Assembly (NCBI GenBank): GCA_021201335.1
Contig: JAJQFD010000055.1
Location: 50,099 to 114,098, forward strand
Direction: 5' to 3'
Length of the DNA: 64,000 nt
Source of the DNA: Bacteroides sp.
GTDB lineage: Bacteria; Bacteroidota; Bacteroidia; Bacteroidales; Bacteroidaceae
Part shown: positions 10,141 to 17,898 of the stretch, piece by piece
Layout: every line of letters starts with the position of its first letter
Numbering within the stretch: position 1 is the first letter of the stretch
The notes under the pieces: generated by a model
Database searches by the model: none
Seen by the model: only the letters and a program-made list of their open reading frames with translations
What the model was told of the DNA's origin: nothing
Program-made: the position numbers and the translations under genes

Positions 10141-10728
10141 TCAGAAAACAGTAAATGCCGCAATCAAGATTAGCAGGCTAACGGAGCATAAGGCTATCCT
10201 TGTACCAGAATTACCACCCGATGACAATATTTTTATGGCCAATGCAGCATTTACACCCAAGAATATAAGAAAGAAAAGACTTCTAATTGCATATCCCAGA
10301 AGTGTAAAGTAATACCAACCGTCCTTTTGGTTTTCAGCACCTTCTCTGAACCCTATAGGAACAAAGGGTTTTTTATCTCCTTCCTGGTCAATAAAATAAG
10401 ATACCCTTACCGGATTAACAGGAAGTTTCAAGATCGCTACAGATTCATTCTCTTGCCTGTTTATAGCCTCCACATCAAACTGAGATAACTCCTTCTTCGC
10501 AATAATCGTTCCCAAAGCACCTTTAGACCTCGTCAGGTAATAATCCTTATCACTCAGGATATAATTATTATATTTATTTTTTCCTCCCCTTACATTCACA
10601 TTGATTTGCTGAAGAGAAGATACTTCAGGTGTAAGACGCTTCTCCACAACATTAAATGCATAGTAGGCCAGGGAGAGTACATAAACGGATAATCCGACGA
10701 CATAGAGAATAAAATAAAGTTGTTTCAT
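10141..10728 (-). CDS. Hypothetical membrane protein with two terminal transmembrane regions
   Basis: A 195-residue protein starting MKQLYFILYVVGLSVYVLSLAYY. One membrane segment lies at about residues 4-25, then a soluble, charged region of about 110 residues (ILSDKDYYLTRSKGALGTII, DVEAINRQENESVAILKLPV), then two C-terminal segments (LLGYAIRSLFFLIFLGVNAALAI and IALCSVSLLILIAAFTVF). A longer frame starts at 10791, but this methionine begins the first membrane helix. I do not recognise the family. It is divergent from the small operon at 10930. Function unknown. Confidence 0.65.
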   Translation of the reverse strand: MKQLYFILYVVGLSVYVLSLAYYAFNVVEKRLTPEVSSLQQINVNVRGGKNKYNNYILSDKDYYLTRSKGALGTIIAKKELSQFDVEAINRQENESVAILKLPVNPVRVSYFIDQEGDKKPFVPIGFREGAENQKDGWYYFTLLGYAIRSLFFLIFLGVNAALAIKILSSGGNSGTRIALCSVSLLILIAAFTVF

Positions 10729-10929
10729 GGGCGCAAAGTTATATATTATTCCTGGCATATACATTACCTCCTGTGTACCCTTCGGATTCAACTATCTGCT
10801 ATTATATTTGGACACAAATTCCAAATAATGTAATTTTACCACAAATCCTTCAAGGAGGAAACATAGATAACACAATAAACGGCACGATAAGTTACGAAAA
10901 CCAAGTGAAGCCTAAGCAACAAACAAACA

Positions 10930-11685
10930 ATGAATGAAGACATGATTTTAATGGTTAGATATAAGCCCCGGCGTCTGACCGCAAAAGAATATATTGATTA
11001 CAGTAAAAAGGTACTTTCAGAGTTATGTAATCTACATCCCATCTTTAAGAACCTCTGTGGTTGGGGTAAGAAACCAACAGATTGGTATTGTTTTAATCCT
11101 TCTTTTGATGATTTTGACAGCGTCGTATTGTCACAAATTGAGGATAACGAATTGGCCTATATAAATGAGGATAAAACGAATAAAAACCTGGAATGGAATT
11201 CATATTCCCCTATAGGCTTTTTAAATTCCTATTCAAACACAAAAAAGGAGAAGGAAGGAAAAGTTTCGGTAAAAATACTGGATGGATCTGATAATTGGAC
11301 AGGACACATTAATATTGATTTCCCAACAATAAACTATCCGGATTTCAATCAACTCGACTTTTGCATGAAGCTGCTACAAGTATGCGTTGAGCTGACTCAA
11401 GCTGAATATGCGGTCATTTTACCCTCCCGATTGAGAAAGGAAGTGGAGAAAATCAATAAGTATTGGATAGGTTGGATAACTTTTTTCAGAGGTGATATAC
11501 AGGCCTCCGGGACCGAAAATAACTATCAATTTGGAAACGGTTCGATCTTCTTTTTGCCAGTTGAAAACTACACGATGACTACTGAAACAGAAATACAGAA
11601 TGCTCTTAAAATCAGAGAGAATATGGTTCAAAATAACATACAAGTAATAGAGGATATCGAAAACAATCTTTATGGAAGAAGATAA
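10930..11685 (+). CDS. Imm52-like immunity family protein (tentative)
   Basis: A 251-residue cytoplasmic protein (MNEDMILMVRYKPRRLTAKEYIDYSKKV…). The layout resembles polymorphic-toxin immunity proteins of the Imm52 type: an N-terminal helix (LTAKEYIDYSKKVLSELCNL), then WGKKPTDWYCFNPS, then a mixed strand region ending in WIGWITFFRGD. The match is from memory of the family pattern and is weak. It is the first gene of a tight operon with two unknown genes (10 and 23 bases between genes), which fits a collection of orphan immunity genes. A TATATTTG box at 10803-10810 could be its promoter. No toxin gene is visible in the window. Confidence 0.5.
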   Translation: MNEDMILMVRYKPRRLTAKEYIDYSKKVLSELCNLHPIFKNLCGWGKKPTDWYCFNPSFDDFDSVVLSQIEDNELAYINEDKTNKNLEWNSYSPIGFLNSYSNTKKEKEGKVSVKILDGSDNWTGHINIDFPTINYPDFNQLDFCMKLLQVCVELTQAEYAVILPSRLRKEVEKINKYWIGWITFFRGDIQASGTENNYQFGNGSIFFLPVENYTMTTETEIQNALKIRENMVQNNIQVIEDIENNLYGRR

Positions 11686-11694
11686 AAACTATAC

Positions 11695-11994
11695 ATGAAA
11701 GAAAAAGAAATTTTAGCAGGAACCTTGGCTGCATATTTTAAATATTATAAATATGCTGATGCAATAACACAGATAAGAAAGGTATATGATCAGCCACATT
11801 CTTCTTTAAGGGTGAGTTGGGAGCCAATAAAAAAATTAATTCAGGAACATTTATTTGATGAGGGAGAAGCTTTCCATTATGTGGCTATTCACGCTAATCT
11901 ACCGTTAGATGAAGATTCTGATAAAGAGGCCTATAGATGGCTTCATTTATTCGTTTATAACGTAGAATCTCATTCTGATATCATTGAATATTGA
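11695..11994 (+). CDS. Small hypothetical protein, possible immunity gene
   Basis: A 99-residue acidic, helical protein (MKEKEILAGTLAAYFKYYKYADAI…). It contains no signal peptide, membrane segment or cysteine. It starts 10 bases after the Imm52-like gene and is followed after 23 bases by a membrane protein, so the three are probably co-transcribed. The sequence FDEGEAFHYVAIHANLPLDE and its size suit a small toxin-binding protein, but that rests on context only. I do not recognise the family. Confidence 0.6.
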   Translation: MKEKEILAGTLAAYFKYYKYADAITQIRKVYDQPHSSLRVSWEPIKKLIQEHLFDEGEAFHYVAIHANLPLDEDSDKEAYRWLHLFVYNVESHSDIIEY

Positions 11995-12017
11995 ATAAGA
12001 CATTACAATAATTCACG

Positions 12018-12623
12018 ATGGACAAAGAAATAAAATTTAAAGCTGTTAGTCTTAAAGCTATGTTTATATCTTTACTGCTAATAATCTTTTTAATGGGATC
12101 AATAGGTGTAATTGTACTCTTATTTAATATCTATAAGATACGTATTGTTGTCATCTGGGTAATAGTAGTAGCAATTATAATACAGTATTTTCTGAGAAAA
12201 CAAGAAAAGATGATTTCTTTTTTATTCAAAGATAAAGAACTATGGATAGGAGAAGAAAAAGTGACATCCGCAACAACTAATCAATCCATTTCGAAAATAG
12301 CTTATTCGGCCATCCATAATTACAACATCTACTCTTTAACTTTTTTCTCTAAAAAGTTGTGCTACATCGTAAGAGTCAAGAGTGATAAGAATTACGGATA
12401 TTGTTTAAATTGGGCTTCTGCTACTAATAAAGGAGAATTTAAGAAAGATGAATGTGAAGAAATAAAAAAGATATTTGGTGAGCAATTGAGATTAAATAGA
12501 AAGATCGAATTTATTGATAGATTACATTTATTAATGTACTCCATTATACCTCAGATACTTATCATTGCGTGCCTCGTCACTTCCATATCATTAATTTTTA
12601 TATTTGTCTTTTTTATTGGTTGA
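12018..12623 (+). CDS. Hypothetical membrane protein, 201 aa, last gene of the operon
   Basis: Starts MDKEIKFKAVSLKAMFISLLL. Two closely spaced membrane segments lie near the N-terminus (FISLLLIIFLMGSIGVIVLL and IRIVVIWVIVVAIIIQYFL) and another at the C-terminus (LMYSIIPQILIIACLVTSIS and onward). Between them is a cytoplasmic-looking domain of about 100 residues with many Lys and Glu. I do not recognise it. As the third gene of the operon, it might be an inner-membrane immunity protein against a pore-forming or periplasmic toxin; this is inference. A terminator follows at 12660-12688. Confidence 0.6.
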   Translation: MDKEIKFKAVSLKAMFISLLLIIFLMGSIGVIVLLFNIYKIRIVVIWVIVVAIIIQYFLRKQEKMISFLFKDKELWIGEEKVTSATTNQSISKIAYSAIHNYNIYSLTFFSKKLCYIVRVKSDKNYGYCLNWASATNKGEFKKDECEEIKKIFGEQLRLNRKIEFIDRLHLLMYSIIPQILIIACLVTSISLIFIFVFFIG

Positions 12624-12659
12624 TATACTTGGGGATCTATCAAACATCAAGATATAAAA

Positions 12660-12688
12660 AGAAGGTGCCTGCTTTTCAGACACCTTCT
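12660..12688 (-). terminator. Intrinsic terminator between convergent genes
   Basis: AGAAGGTGCCTG and CAGACACCTTCT form a strong stem with a short CTTTT-type loop. On the minus strand the stem is followed by CTTTTTATATC, so it best terminates the lipoprotein gene at 12721; on the plus strand it may also stop the three-gene operon. Confidence 0.75.
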
Positions 12689-12720
12689 ACCTATTTCGAA
12701 TCATGCAAATAACTTAAAAG

Positions 12721-13558
12721 CTACCAGACCGTTACTTTCACATACGCTATGTTTCCGGCTTTATCTTCGAGTTTAACGAAGCTCTCCCCTTTTACATTCT
12801 CACTGGTGTTAATTTGTAAAATATCATACCCTTCTAGATGACCTTCTTTCATTATAACGACATTATAAAAAAAATGACGATGATGGATATTCTGAAAGCT
12901 TCCAGCCTCCTTCACCCCATTTTATTGTAATCGTAATGGTTTCATCGTTAACAGCCTTTATATCCAGTTGATTACTTGTTAATTCATATTTTGAAATCAC
13001 ATCTACAGAAAAATCCATCCATGTTCCTCTTTTATCAATTATTTTGAAATAAGATCTACCACCTTCCGCTTTACTCGTTATTTCAACAATATCATTTTTA
13101 TTAATTATTACGTCAGCAGAAGTACCTTTCAATTTCGTTACCGTGTACCCTCCGGCACCAAAAGTAATATCATCTAGTTTAAGCGTCCTTTCCTTATGCA
13201 TTATTACTGTGTACTTACTTGGAAAGTTCAATGATGGTGCGCTCGAACTGATATAAAGAGTGGCACTCTGGCCTTTCTTGTCACAAACCGTTACATCGAC
13301 AGTACTAAAAAGCATGCTGACTTTTACCTTGTTTCCATCCAGGGTGGCAATTGCCTTTTCTTCGTCCGATACCGAAACCGTATAGTCACCATTGCCATCC
13401 AAGATTTCAAATTCATACTCTACATCATCAATGTGGGCAACTCCTTGAGCAGATAGCACCAGTTCCTTTACAATATCTACTTCTTCAATAGGATCGTCAT
13501 CAGAACCACAAGCTGCTAAAAAGCAACTTACAAAGAGAAAAAACATAAACTTCTTCAT
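12721..13558 (-). pseudogene. Lipoprotein of unknown function, frameshifted near the C-terminus
   Basis: With one T removed the product is about 278 residues. It begins MKKFMFFLFVSCFLAACGSDDD, a lipoprotein signal (lipobox LAAC) followed by the acidic residues that often direct Bacteroidetes lipoproteins to the surface. The remainder is built of beta-rich repeats of about 75 residues resembling Ig-like folds (GNGDYTVSVSDEEKAIATLDG, GAGGYTVTKLKGTSAD, GEGGWKLSEYPSSS), each with a G-x-G-Y/W motif. The frame breaks at the A8/T8 run at 12867-12874: T7 would give EYPSSSFFYNVVIM and continue to VKLEDKAGNIAYVKVTVW. I start at the ATG of the signal peptide rather than at 13588. Function unknown. Confidence 0.7.
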
Positions 13559-13730
13559 TGTCGTGTATTTTAAGTTTAACAATTTCATCCATTATTGCGC
13601 TAATATAACCATTTAATTAATAGTATTTTCCATAAAATTGACATTTAGAGTTTTCATCCCTGATATTTATTGTTTTCCCGAAACCGCTTAGAGGTTTGCC
13701 TAAAATGGATAGCTGGAATTTGGATAAGGT

Positions 13731-13766
13731 GAGTACGCTTATCGAACTCATACGATAGGCGTACTC
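13731..13766. terminator. Long perfect hairpin downstream of dnaB (terminator or other site)
   Basis: GAGTACGCTTATCG and CGATAGGCGTACTC form a 14-base stem with one G-T pair around an 8-base loop. It lies about 45 bases past the dnaB stop on the minus strand. No U-run follows on either strand, so it may be a pause, processing or recombination site rather than a simple terminator. Confidence 0.5.
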
Positions 13767-13811
13767 TGCAAACACAATAGGCGTAGAATATAAAATCGCT
13801 CCGCTTTATCC

Positions 13812-15182
13812 CTACTGTGTTTGATGATCAAAAATCCGCGTCAGCGTATCGTTGTAATTGAATTTGACGACACCGGTAGGACCATTCCTGTTTTTCTGGA
13901 TCAGAAGCTCACCGTAGTTGATGATAGGATTACCATCAGGGTCTGTGGGCAAAATTCTGTAGTACTCTGGACGATGGATAAAGATTACCATATCGGCATC
14001 TTGCTCGATCGAACCGGATTCGCGCAGGTCGGACAGGATGGGCTTTTTGTCTAGTCGCTTTTCCACGTCTCGGTTGAGTTGCGAAAGTAACAGTACAGGA
14101 ACGTCGAGTTCTTTGGCTATGATTTTGGCTTCACGACTCATCTTGGTGATCTCCTGTTCCCGACTACGGTTGTTCTGTCCACTCTCAGAAGCGAGTTGCA
14201 GGTAGTCGATAATAACCATGCCACATTTATCCTGCTTCTTGAGCAGGCGACAACGGGAGCGAATGTAGGATAGGCTCACACTGGCATTGTCGTCTACATA
14301 AATCGGGAGTTTATAGAGGGCCATGGCAGCTTTTTCGATCTGTTCCAGCTCTACTGGGCCAATGTCACCCGATTTGAGTTTGTCGGGATCTATTTCGCTC
14401 TCCGAAAGCATCACGCGGTTGTAGAGGCTGATACCCGACATTTCCAGCGAGAAGAAAGCCACCGGAATACCCTGCTTAGCTGCCGCTTTGGCGAAATGAA
14501 GTGAAAGAGCCGTTTTACCCATTGAAGGACGGGCTGCCAGCACTACCAGTTCAGATTTTTGCCAGCCGGCGGTTATGCGGTTAAGATTATCCAGCCCGGT
14601 ATTAATACCTGTCTGTTTACCAGAGCGATATAGGTCCATTTTCCGCTGTAAGTCCTTCAAGGCTTCTTCTGCTACTTGCTGGAAAGATTTGATCTCATTC
14701 CGTCCGATAAGGGATTCCTGAAGCGCTTCAATCTGCTCACCGGTACGGAAGAGTACGTCGCCGATATCTTCCATCTCATCGTAAGCCTGCTCGCGTAAGT
14801 GGTGCGAAAGTTCAATCGCTTTGCGCTGGAGGTACTTTTGCTTTACCATGAGTGCATGCTCCACAGCATAGACACTGGTAAGGGAAGCTCCCATTGTTTG
14901 GGTGACGAAATAGGGTGTTACCTCTTCTGCCTTGCCCAGAGCCGCTACTTCCTGGGTAACAGATATTAATTCTATAGGCTTCCGCTTGCTATTGAGCGAA
15001 AGAATGGCCTCGTAAATGGCCCGGTAGCGGAAGTCGTAAAACATCTCGGGATGAAGGAAGCTAATCACTTCATGGAGTACGCTCTCCTGACTGATTATGG
15101 CACCTACTACGGCCTGTTCTGCCTCTGGTAAATGAGGCTGTACTTTAGTAAACGATGTATCGTTGTTGATTTTCTGTTGCAT
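13812..15182 (-). CDS. dnaB: Replicative DNA helicase, DnaB family
   Basis: A 456-residue hexameric helicase. The N-terminal DnaB domain starts at LPEAEQAVVGAIISQESVLH. The RecA-like C-terminal domain has Walker A (AARPSMGKTALSLHF), Walker B (CGMVIIDYLQL), SQLNRDVEKR, and the RPEYY/QKNRNGPTG end. It unwinds DNA at replication forks. Frames allow a start at 15239, but 15182 (MQQKINNDTS) reduces the overlap with the gene upstream from 95 to 38 bases. It is the last gene of an operon with a DUF7833-type replication protein and very small genes, opposed by a CI-like repressor. This is a phage or plasmid arrangement, so it may be a second dnaB rather than the housekeeping copy; I cannot tell from the window. 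Confidence 0.93.
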   Translation of the reverse strand: MQQKINNDTSFTKVQPHLPEAEQAVVGAIISQESVLHEVISFLHPEMFYDFRYRAIYEAILSLNSKRKPIELISVTQEVAALGKAEEVTPYFVTQTMGASLTSVYAVEHALMVKQKYLQRKAIELSHHLREQAYDEMEDIGDVLFRTGEQIEALQESLIGRNEIKSFQQVAEEALKDLQRKMDLYRSGKQTGINTGLDNLNRITAGWQKSELVVLAARPSMGKTALSLHFAKAAAKQGIPVAFFSLEMSGISLYNRVMLSESEIDPDKLKSGDIGPVELEQIEKAAMALYKLPIYVDDNASVSLSYIRSRCRLLKKQDKCGMVIIDYLQLASESGQNNRSREQEITKMSREAKIIAKELDVPVLLLSQLNRDVEKRLDKKPILSDLRESGSIEQDADMVIFIHRPEYYRILPTDPDGNPIINYGELLIQKNRNGPTGVVKFNYNDTLTRIFDHQTQ

Positions 15183-15936
15183 TTTCAAAGTCTTTTTTTC
15201 CGTGATATTTCCACCAATAGAAGAATCTTCTTTTGGCATCTTTAAATTCTCGTATAGAGTCTTCTTCTCCCATAGAGTGTATCCAGGAGAGGAAATAGTC
15301 TATCTGTTCGGGTAGTTCTTTAACAAACCATGCTCCCTGACCAGACTGGCGACAAATATTCTCTTTCCATACGGCATCGTTGAGCAAAGCGTTTTTAAGT
15401 TTACTATACTCAATAAAATCTAAATCTCTCTCACTCTCATTTTCCTGAGGGGGTAAGGGGGAGTTATTATATTTATTTCTCTTATACCTATAATTTGTTT
15501 CGCCGCTGTGCACCTGTTGTGCCGCCAGCTGTGTCACTAAATCCTTTAACTGGCTGATTTCATGGTCCTTACCTGTGTCAATCGGTGTTTCAGTAGTTAA
15601 GAATTCATATTCCCGACGTAGTGTAATGATGTTCATCCCCTGACTTTGACAGTCGACGGTAATCATGCCTCGCCTTGTTAATTTATTCAGAAAGGTACGG
15701 ACAGTTCGTGTCGACCACCCCCATCTTTTAGCGAGAAAACGAACAGATGCAGGGTATTGTCCCCGGCTCCAGGTAATATCGCGCCCTCCGATACTCTCTG
15801 TATGAGGCGTTGCATCCATTCGTGCCGACTGTATAATGTCGAGCCACGCTTCGCAACTGCTAAAAGTACGGGCTTCAGTCCATAATTCATGCGCGAAAAA
15901 CTTACGGTGTAGTTTTATGTAACCATTGTTGTTCAT
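15145..15936 (-). CDS. Phage-type replication protein with winged helix (DUF7833/DnaD-like)
   Basis: A 263-residue protein. The N-terminal ~110 residues (MNNNGYIKLHRKFFAHELWT, SRGQYPASVRFLAKRWGWS, TRTVRTFLNKLTRRGMI) form the winged helix found in phage replication initiators. The middle (RYKRNKYNNSPLPPQENESE) is a linker. The C-terminal part, from about LKNALLNDAVWKENICRQSG to RRFFYWWKYHGKKDF, matches the DUF7833-type domain of Bacteroidales replication proteins. It probably helps load the downstream DnaB onto a replication origin; this is inferred from order and fold. The stop lies inside the dnaB start region (38-base overlap), so the two are translationally coupled. Confidence 0.75.
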   Translation of the reverse strand: MNNNGYIKLHRKFFAHELWTEARTFSSCEAWLDIIQSARMDATPHTESIGGRDITWSRGQYPASVRFLAKRWGWSTRTVRTFLNKLTRRGMITVDCQSQGMNIITLRREYEFLTTETPIDTGKDHEISQLKDLVTQLAAQQVHSGETNYRYKRNKYNNSPLPPQENESERDLDFIEYSKLKNALLNDAVWKENICRQSGQGAWFVKELPEQIDYFLSWIHSMGEEDSIREFKDAKRRFFYWWKYHGKKDFENATENQQRYIVY

Positions 15937-15976
15937 ATTCCCAGCTAAAACAAGTTAGTAGTTAGCACTTCATCTT

Positions 15977-16162
15977 TCATAATACCCGAACCACCTTTAC
16001 CACTCCGACATCTGGGTCGGATACGGATTTCCACTTTTTTCCTTCCTGGAAAAGCTTGATGTTCAAAAACCGTACATGGAATCTGATTGTTGTCAGTAAT
16101 TCATAAGGAAATTCAAGTACTTCCCCTAACTTTTGTTCTCTCAGTTGTTGCTTAAAGTCCAT
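15977..16162 (-). CDS. Small hypothetical protein, 61 aa
   Basis: MDFKQQLREQKLGEVLEFPY… ending GVVKVVRVL. Basic and amphipathic, no membrane segment. It sits 40 bases before the DUF7833-type gene and 53 bases after the acidic gene, all on the minus strand, so it is part of the replication operon. I do not recognise it. Small proteins in this place in phages are often regulators or accessory replication factors, which is only context. Confidence 0.55.
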   Translation of the reverse strand: MDFKQQLREQKLGEVLEFPYELLTTIRFHVRFLNIKLFQEGKKWKSVSDPDVGVVKVVRVL

Positions 16163-16215
16163 AATTTTGTTAAATTAAAAATTAATAAATTGGTTGATTA
16201 AAAATTGATATTCAC

Positions 16216-16476
16216 TCAGGCCCATCTGCTCAGTCCAACCGAACGACAGATAGCCATCCGGTCTTCCTCCGGATCATAATCATCATCCCATTCTTCCTCA
16301 TCCTCGTCGGGAGCGTGATCTATCTCATCCAGAATTACCTCGGATATATCCTCCACCGAATCGGTATTGAAGAGATTACATACATCAATTTCGGGCATAA
16401 TTTGAACGGCTTGTAATTGATCGACCAACAGATACAGATCCGTAGTATCAATGGGGTACAAACTATCTGTTAACAT
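16216..16476 (-). CDS. Acidic hypothetical protein, 86 aa
   Basis: MLTDSLYPIDTTDLYLLVDQ… with a strongly acidic region (DEIDHAPDEDEEEWDDDYDP, residues ~50-70) and a short C-terminus ending GLSRWA. Its start codon overlaps the end of the 59-residue membrane gene by 14 bases, so translation is likely coupled. Such acidic proteins can mimic DNA or bind basic partners; nothing more specific is visible. It belongs to the minus-strand replication operon. Confidence 0.6.
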   Translation of the reverse strand: MLTDSLYPIDTTDLYLLVDQLQAVQIMPEIDVCNLFNTDSVEDISEVILDEIDHAPDEDEEEWDDDYDPEEDRMAICRSVGLSRWA

Positions 16477-16642
16477 ACTCTTCGTAAGATAAATGGGTCA
16501 GCACTGCGGTTAGTGTAACTAAAATAAAATTCACAAATACGCTAACTAGTCGCATCAGGCTATGGGTTGCCACAGCATTATACAGCATGGCTAGCGCACA
16601 TCCCATCGCAAAAATGGCAAGAAGAAGTTGAATCAGTTTCAT
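16463..16642 (-). CDS. Small membrane protein, 59 aa
   Basis: Starts MKLIQLLLAIFAMGCALAML and ends HLSYEEYVNR. It has two membrane segments (residues ~3-22 and ~32-49, LVSVFVNFILVTLTAVL), joined by NAVATHSLMR. The last 14 bases overlap the start of the acidic 86-residue gene. It lies in the leader part of the replication operon behind the minus-strand promoter. I do not recognise the family; two-helix proteins here in phages can be holin-like or immunity-like, which is speculation. Confidence 0.6.
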   Translation of the reverse strand: MKLIQLLLAIFAMGCALAMLYNAVATHSLMRLVSVFVNFILVTLTAVLTHLSYEEYVNR

Positions 16643-16789
16643 AAAAATACCTGTAATAAATAAAGATTAATTGTGAGAAATATTTACCAATAGATTTAAG
16701 TCGATAGAATGATTCCGGCTATTCCGGGCAGACAGTCTTTTAAAAAACACCTGTAATCGTTCCTCTGATCGAAGTAAACCGGGACGGTT

Positions 16790-16867
16790 TCATTCTTTCT
16801 TCTTATAAGTCGTGAAGACCTGTCTTCTTGCTTCTCTCTGTTGTTCTTTAAACGTAATTTCGTTCAT
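16790..16867 (-). CDS. Possible 25-residue leader peptide
   Basis: MNEITFKEQQREARRQVFTT followed by YKKKE and TGA. It is the first frame after the minus-strand promoter at 16951-16982. It is very basic and helical, like many phage Cro-like or antitermination fragments, but at this length function is unclear. The 148 bases between it and the 59-residue gene hold no other convincing frame. Confidence 0.35.
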   Translation of the reverse strand: MNEITFKEQQREARRQVFTTYKKKE

Positions 16868-16894
16868 AAAAAATAAAAATTCAAATATAGATTG

Positions 16895-16924
16895 TTGCTT
16901 AATCAAATCAAACTTCTATCTTTG
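16895..16924 (+). promoter_or_regulatory. Promoter for the S24 repressor gene
   Basis: TTG at 16895-16897, 19 bases, then TATCTTTG at 16917-16924: a full Bacteroidetes -33/-7 promoter on the plus strand. Transcription would start near 16931 and reach the repressor ATG at 17036 after a leader of about 105 bases. Confidence 0.65.
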
Positions 16925-16946
16925 TTCATATGATTGATTGTTTGAT
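16907..16946. promoter_or_regulatory. Candidate repressor operator (inverted repeat)
   Basis: ATCAAAC at 16907-16913 is repeated inverted as GTTTGAT at 16940-16946. The pair is centred between the two opposed promoters and covers both start regions. Further partial copies (ATCAAATC, GATTGATT) lie alongside. The likely ligand is the S24 repressor encoded next door; this is inferred from position. Confidence 0.45.
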
Positions 16947-16950
16947 GCTG

Positions 16951-16982
16951 CAAATATACATACCGTATGCCTTATTTGCAAA
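16951..16982 (-). promoter_or_regulatory. Promoter for the replication operon
   Basis: On the minus strand, TTTG (16982-16979), 20 bases, TATATTTG (16958-16951) is a perfect Bacteroidetes promoter. It would start transcription near 16944, leftward into the leader peptide, small genes, DUF7833-type gene and dnaB. It faces the repressor promoter, so the two transcripts overlap by a few bases. Confidence 0.7.
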
Positions 16983-17035
16983 TTTATAGCAATTAAAATT
17001 ATATCATTTCTACAAAAAACTAACAGTTTATTTAT

Positions 17036-17812
17036 ATGGAAGGCTGGGAAAGAATACAATTCATTATGGATCAGGAAGGTTTGAATAAAAATTCATTCAG
17101 CCGGGCTATTGGTATGAGCCACAATGTTACTATTACGCGTATTATTAATGAAAAGAGAAGCCCCTCGCGCGCTACCAGCGAAAAAGTAGTGAAGGCTTTC
17201 CCACAGTATAACTTCGACTGGCTATACCGGGGAAGAGGCGAAATGCTGAGAGATCTGAATAAGATGGAGATATTACCCCTCCCGAACAAAGACGACGGTG
17301 AATTGGTGCTGGAGAACTCCAACGGTGTACGCTTTTACGATCTGGGTAACGGTAAGTACCAGATGAAAGTGCCCCTGGTACCTTATTATGCTTACGGAAG
17401 ATTTGCCAACGAAGGCTATACGCTCGAAGCAGACAGAGATGAGTGGGAAACTGAAAAGTTTGAAGTAAACCAGCTTGCACAGGGAAAATACATGGCCTTT
17501 GAAGTAAGAGGCGACAGCATGGACGATGGTACCCGCGGAAGCTTCGAACAAGGGGACAAACTGTTGGCGCGTGAGCTGGACCGGATTTACTGGAAAGACA
17601 AACTCAGATATGAAAAATACCCGTACTGGGTAATTGTATTCGATTCGTCGGTATTGATTAAACAAATTATCGATCAAAACCTGGAAACAGGAGAAATTAC
17701 CTGCCATTCGCTGAATCCATCACCGGAGTACCGTGATTTTACACTTAAATTGGATGAGGTGCGGATGCTATATAATGTGATTAAAAAGAAACCGAGGGAG
17801 GTGGATTATTAA
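17036..17812 (+). CDS. CI/LexA-like repressor with S24 peptidase domain
   Basis: A 258-residue protein. Residues ~5-65 are a helix-turn-helix domain (NKNSFSRAIGMSHNVTITRI, SPSRATSEKVVKAFPQYNF, then the typical DWLYRGRGEML). Residues ~130-245 form the S24 peptidase: catalytic Ser in FEVRGDSMDDG and Lys in VLIKQIID, both present, so self-cleavage on DNA damage (through RecA) is possible. It probably represses the divergent replication operon, and itself, through the inverted repeat at 16907-16946. The architecture is that of a prophage or plasmid repressor. No integrase or structural phage gene is nearby. Confidence 0.88.
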   Translation: MEGWERIQFIMDQEGLNKNSFSRAIGMSHNVTITRIINEKRSPSRATSEKVVKAFPQYNFDWLYRGRGEMLRDLNKMEILPLPNKDDGELVLENSNGVRFYDLGNGKYQMKVPLVPYYAYGRFANEGYTLEADRDEWETEKFEVNQLAQGKYMAFEVRGDSMDDGTRGSFEQGDKLLARELDRIYWKDKLRYEKYPYWVIVFDSSVLIKQIIDQNLETGEITCHSLNPSPEYRDFTLKLDEVRMLYNVIKKKPREVDY

Positions 17813-17898
17813 GAGCAAATATGTAGGTCTCCGTTACATATATTGAAATACGCCGATTCATTCGATCCCGATACCACAAAGAAATCGGGATTCAGTAC

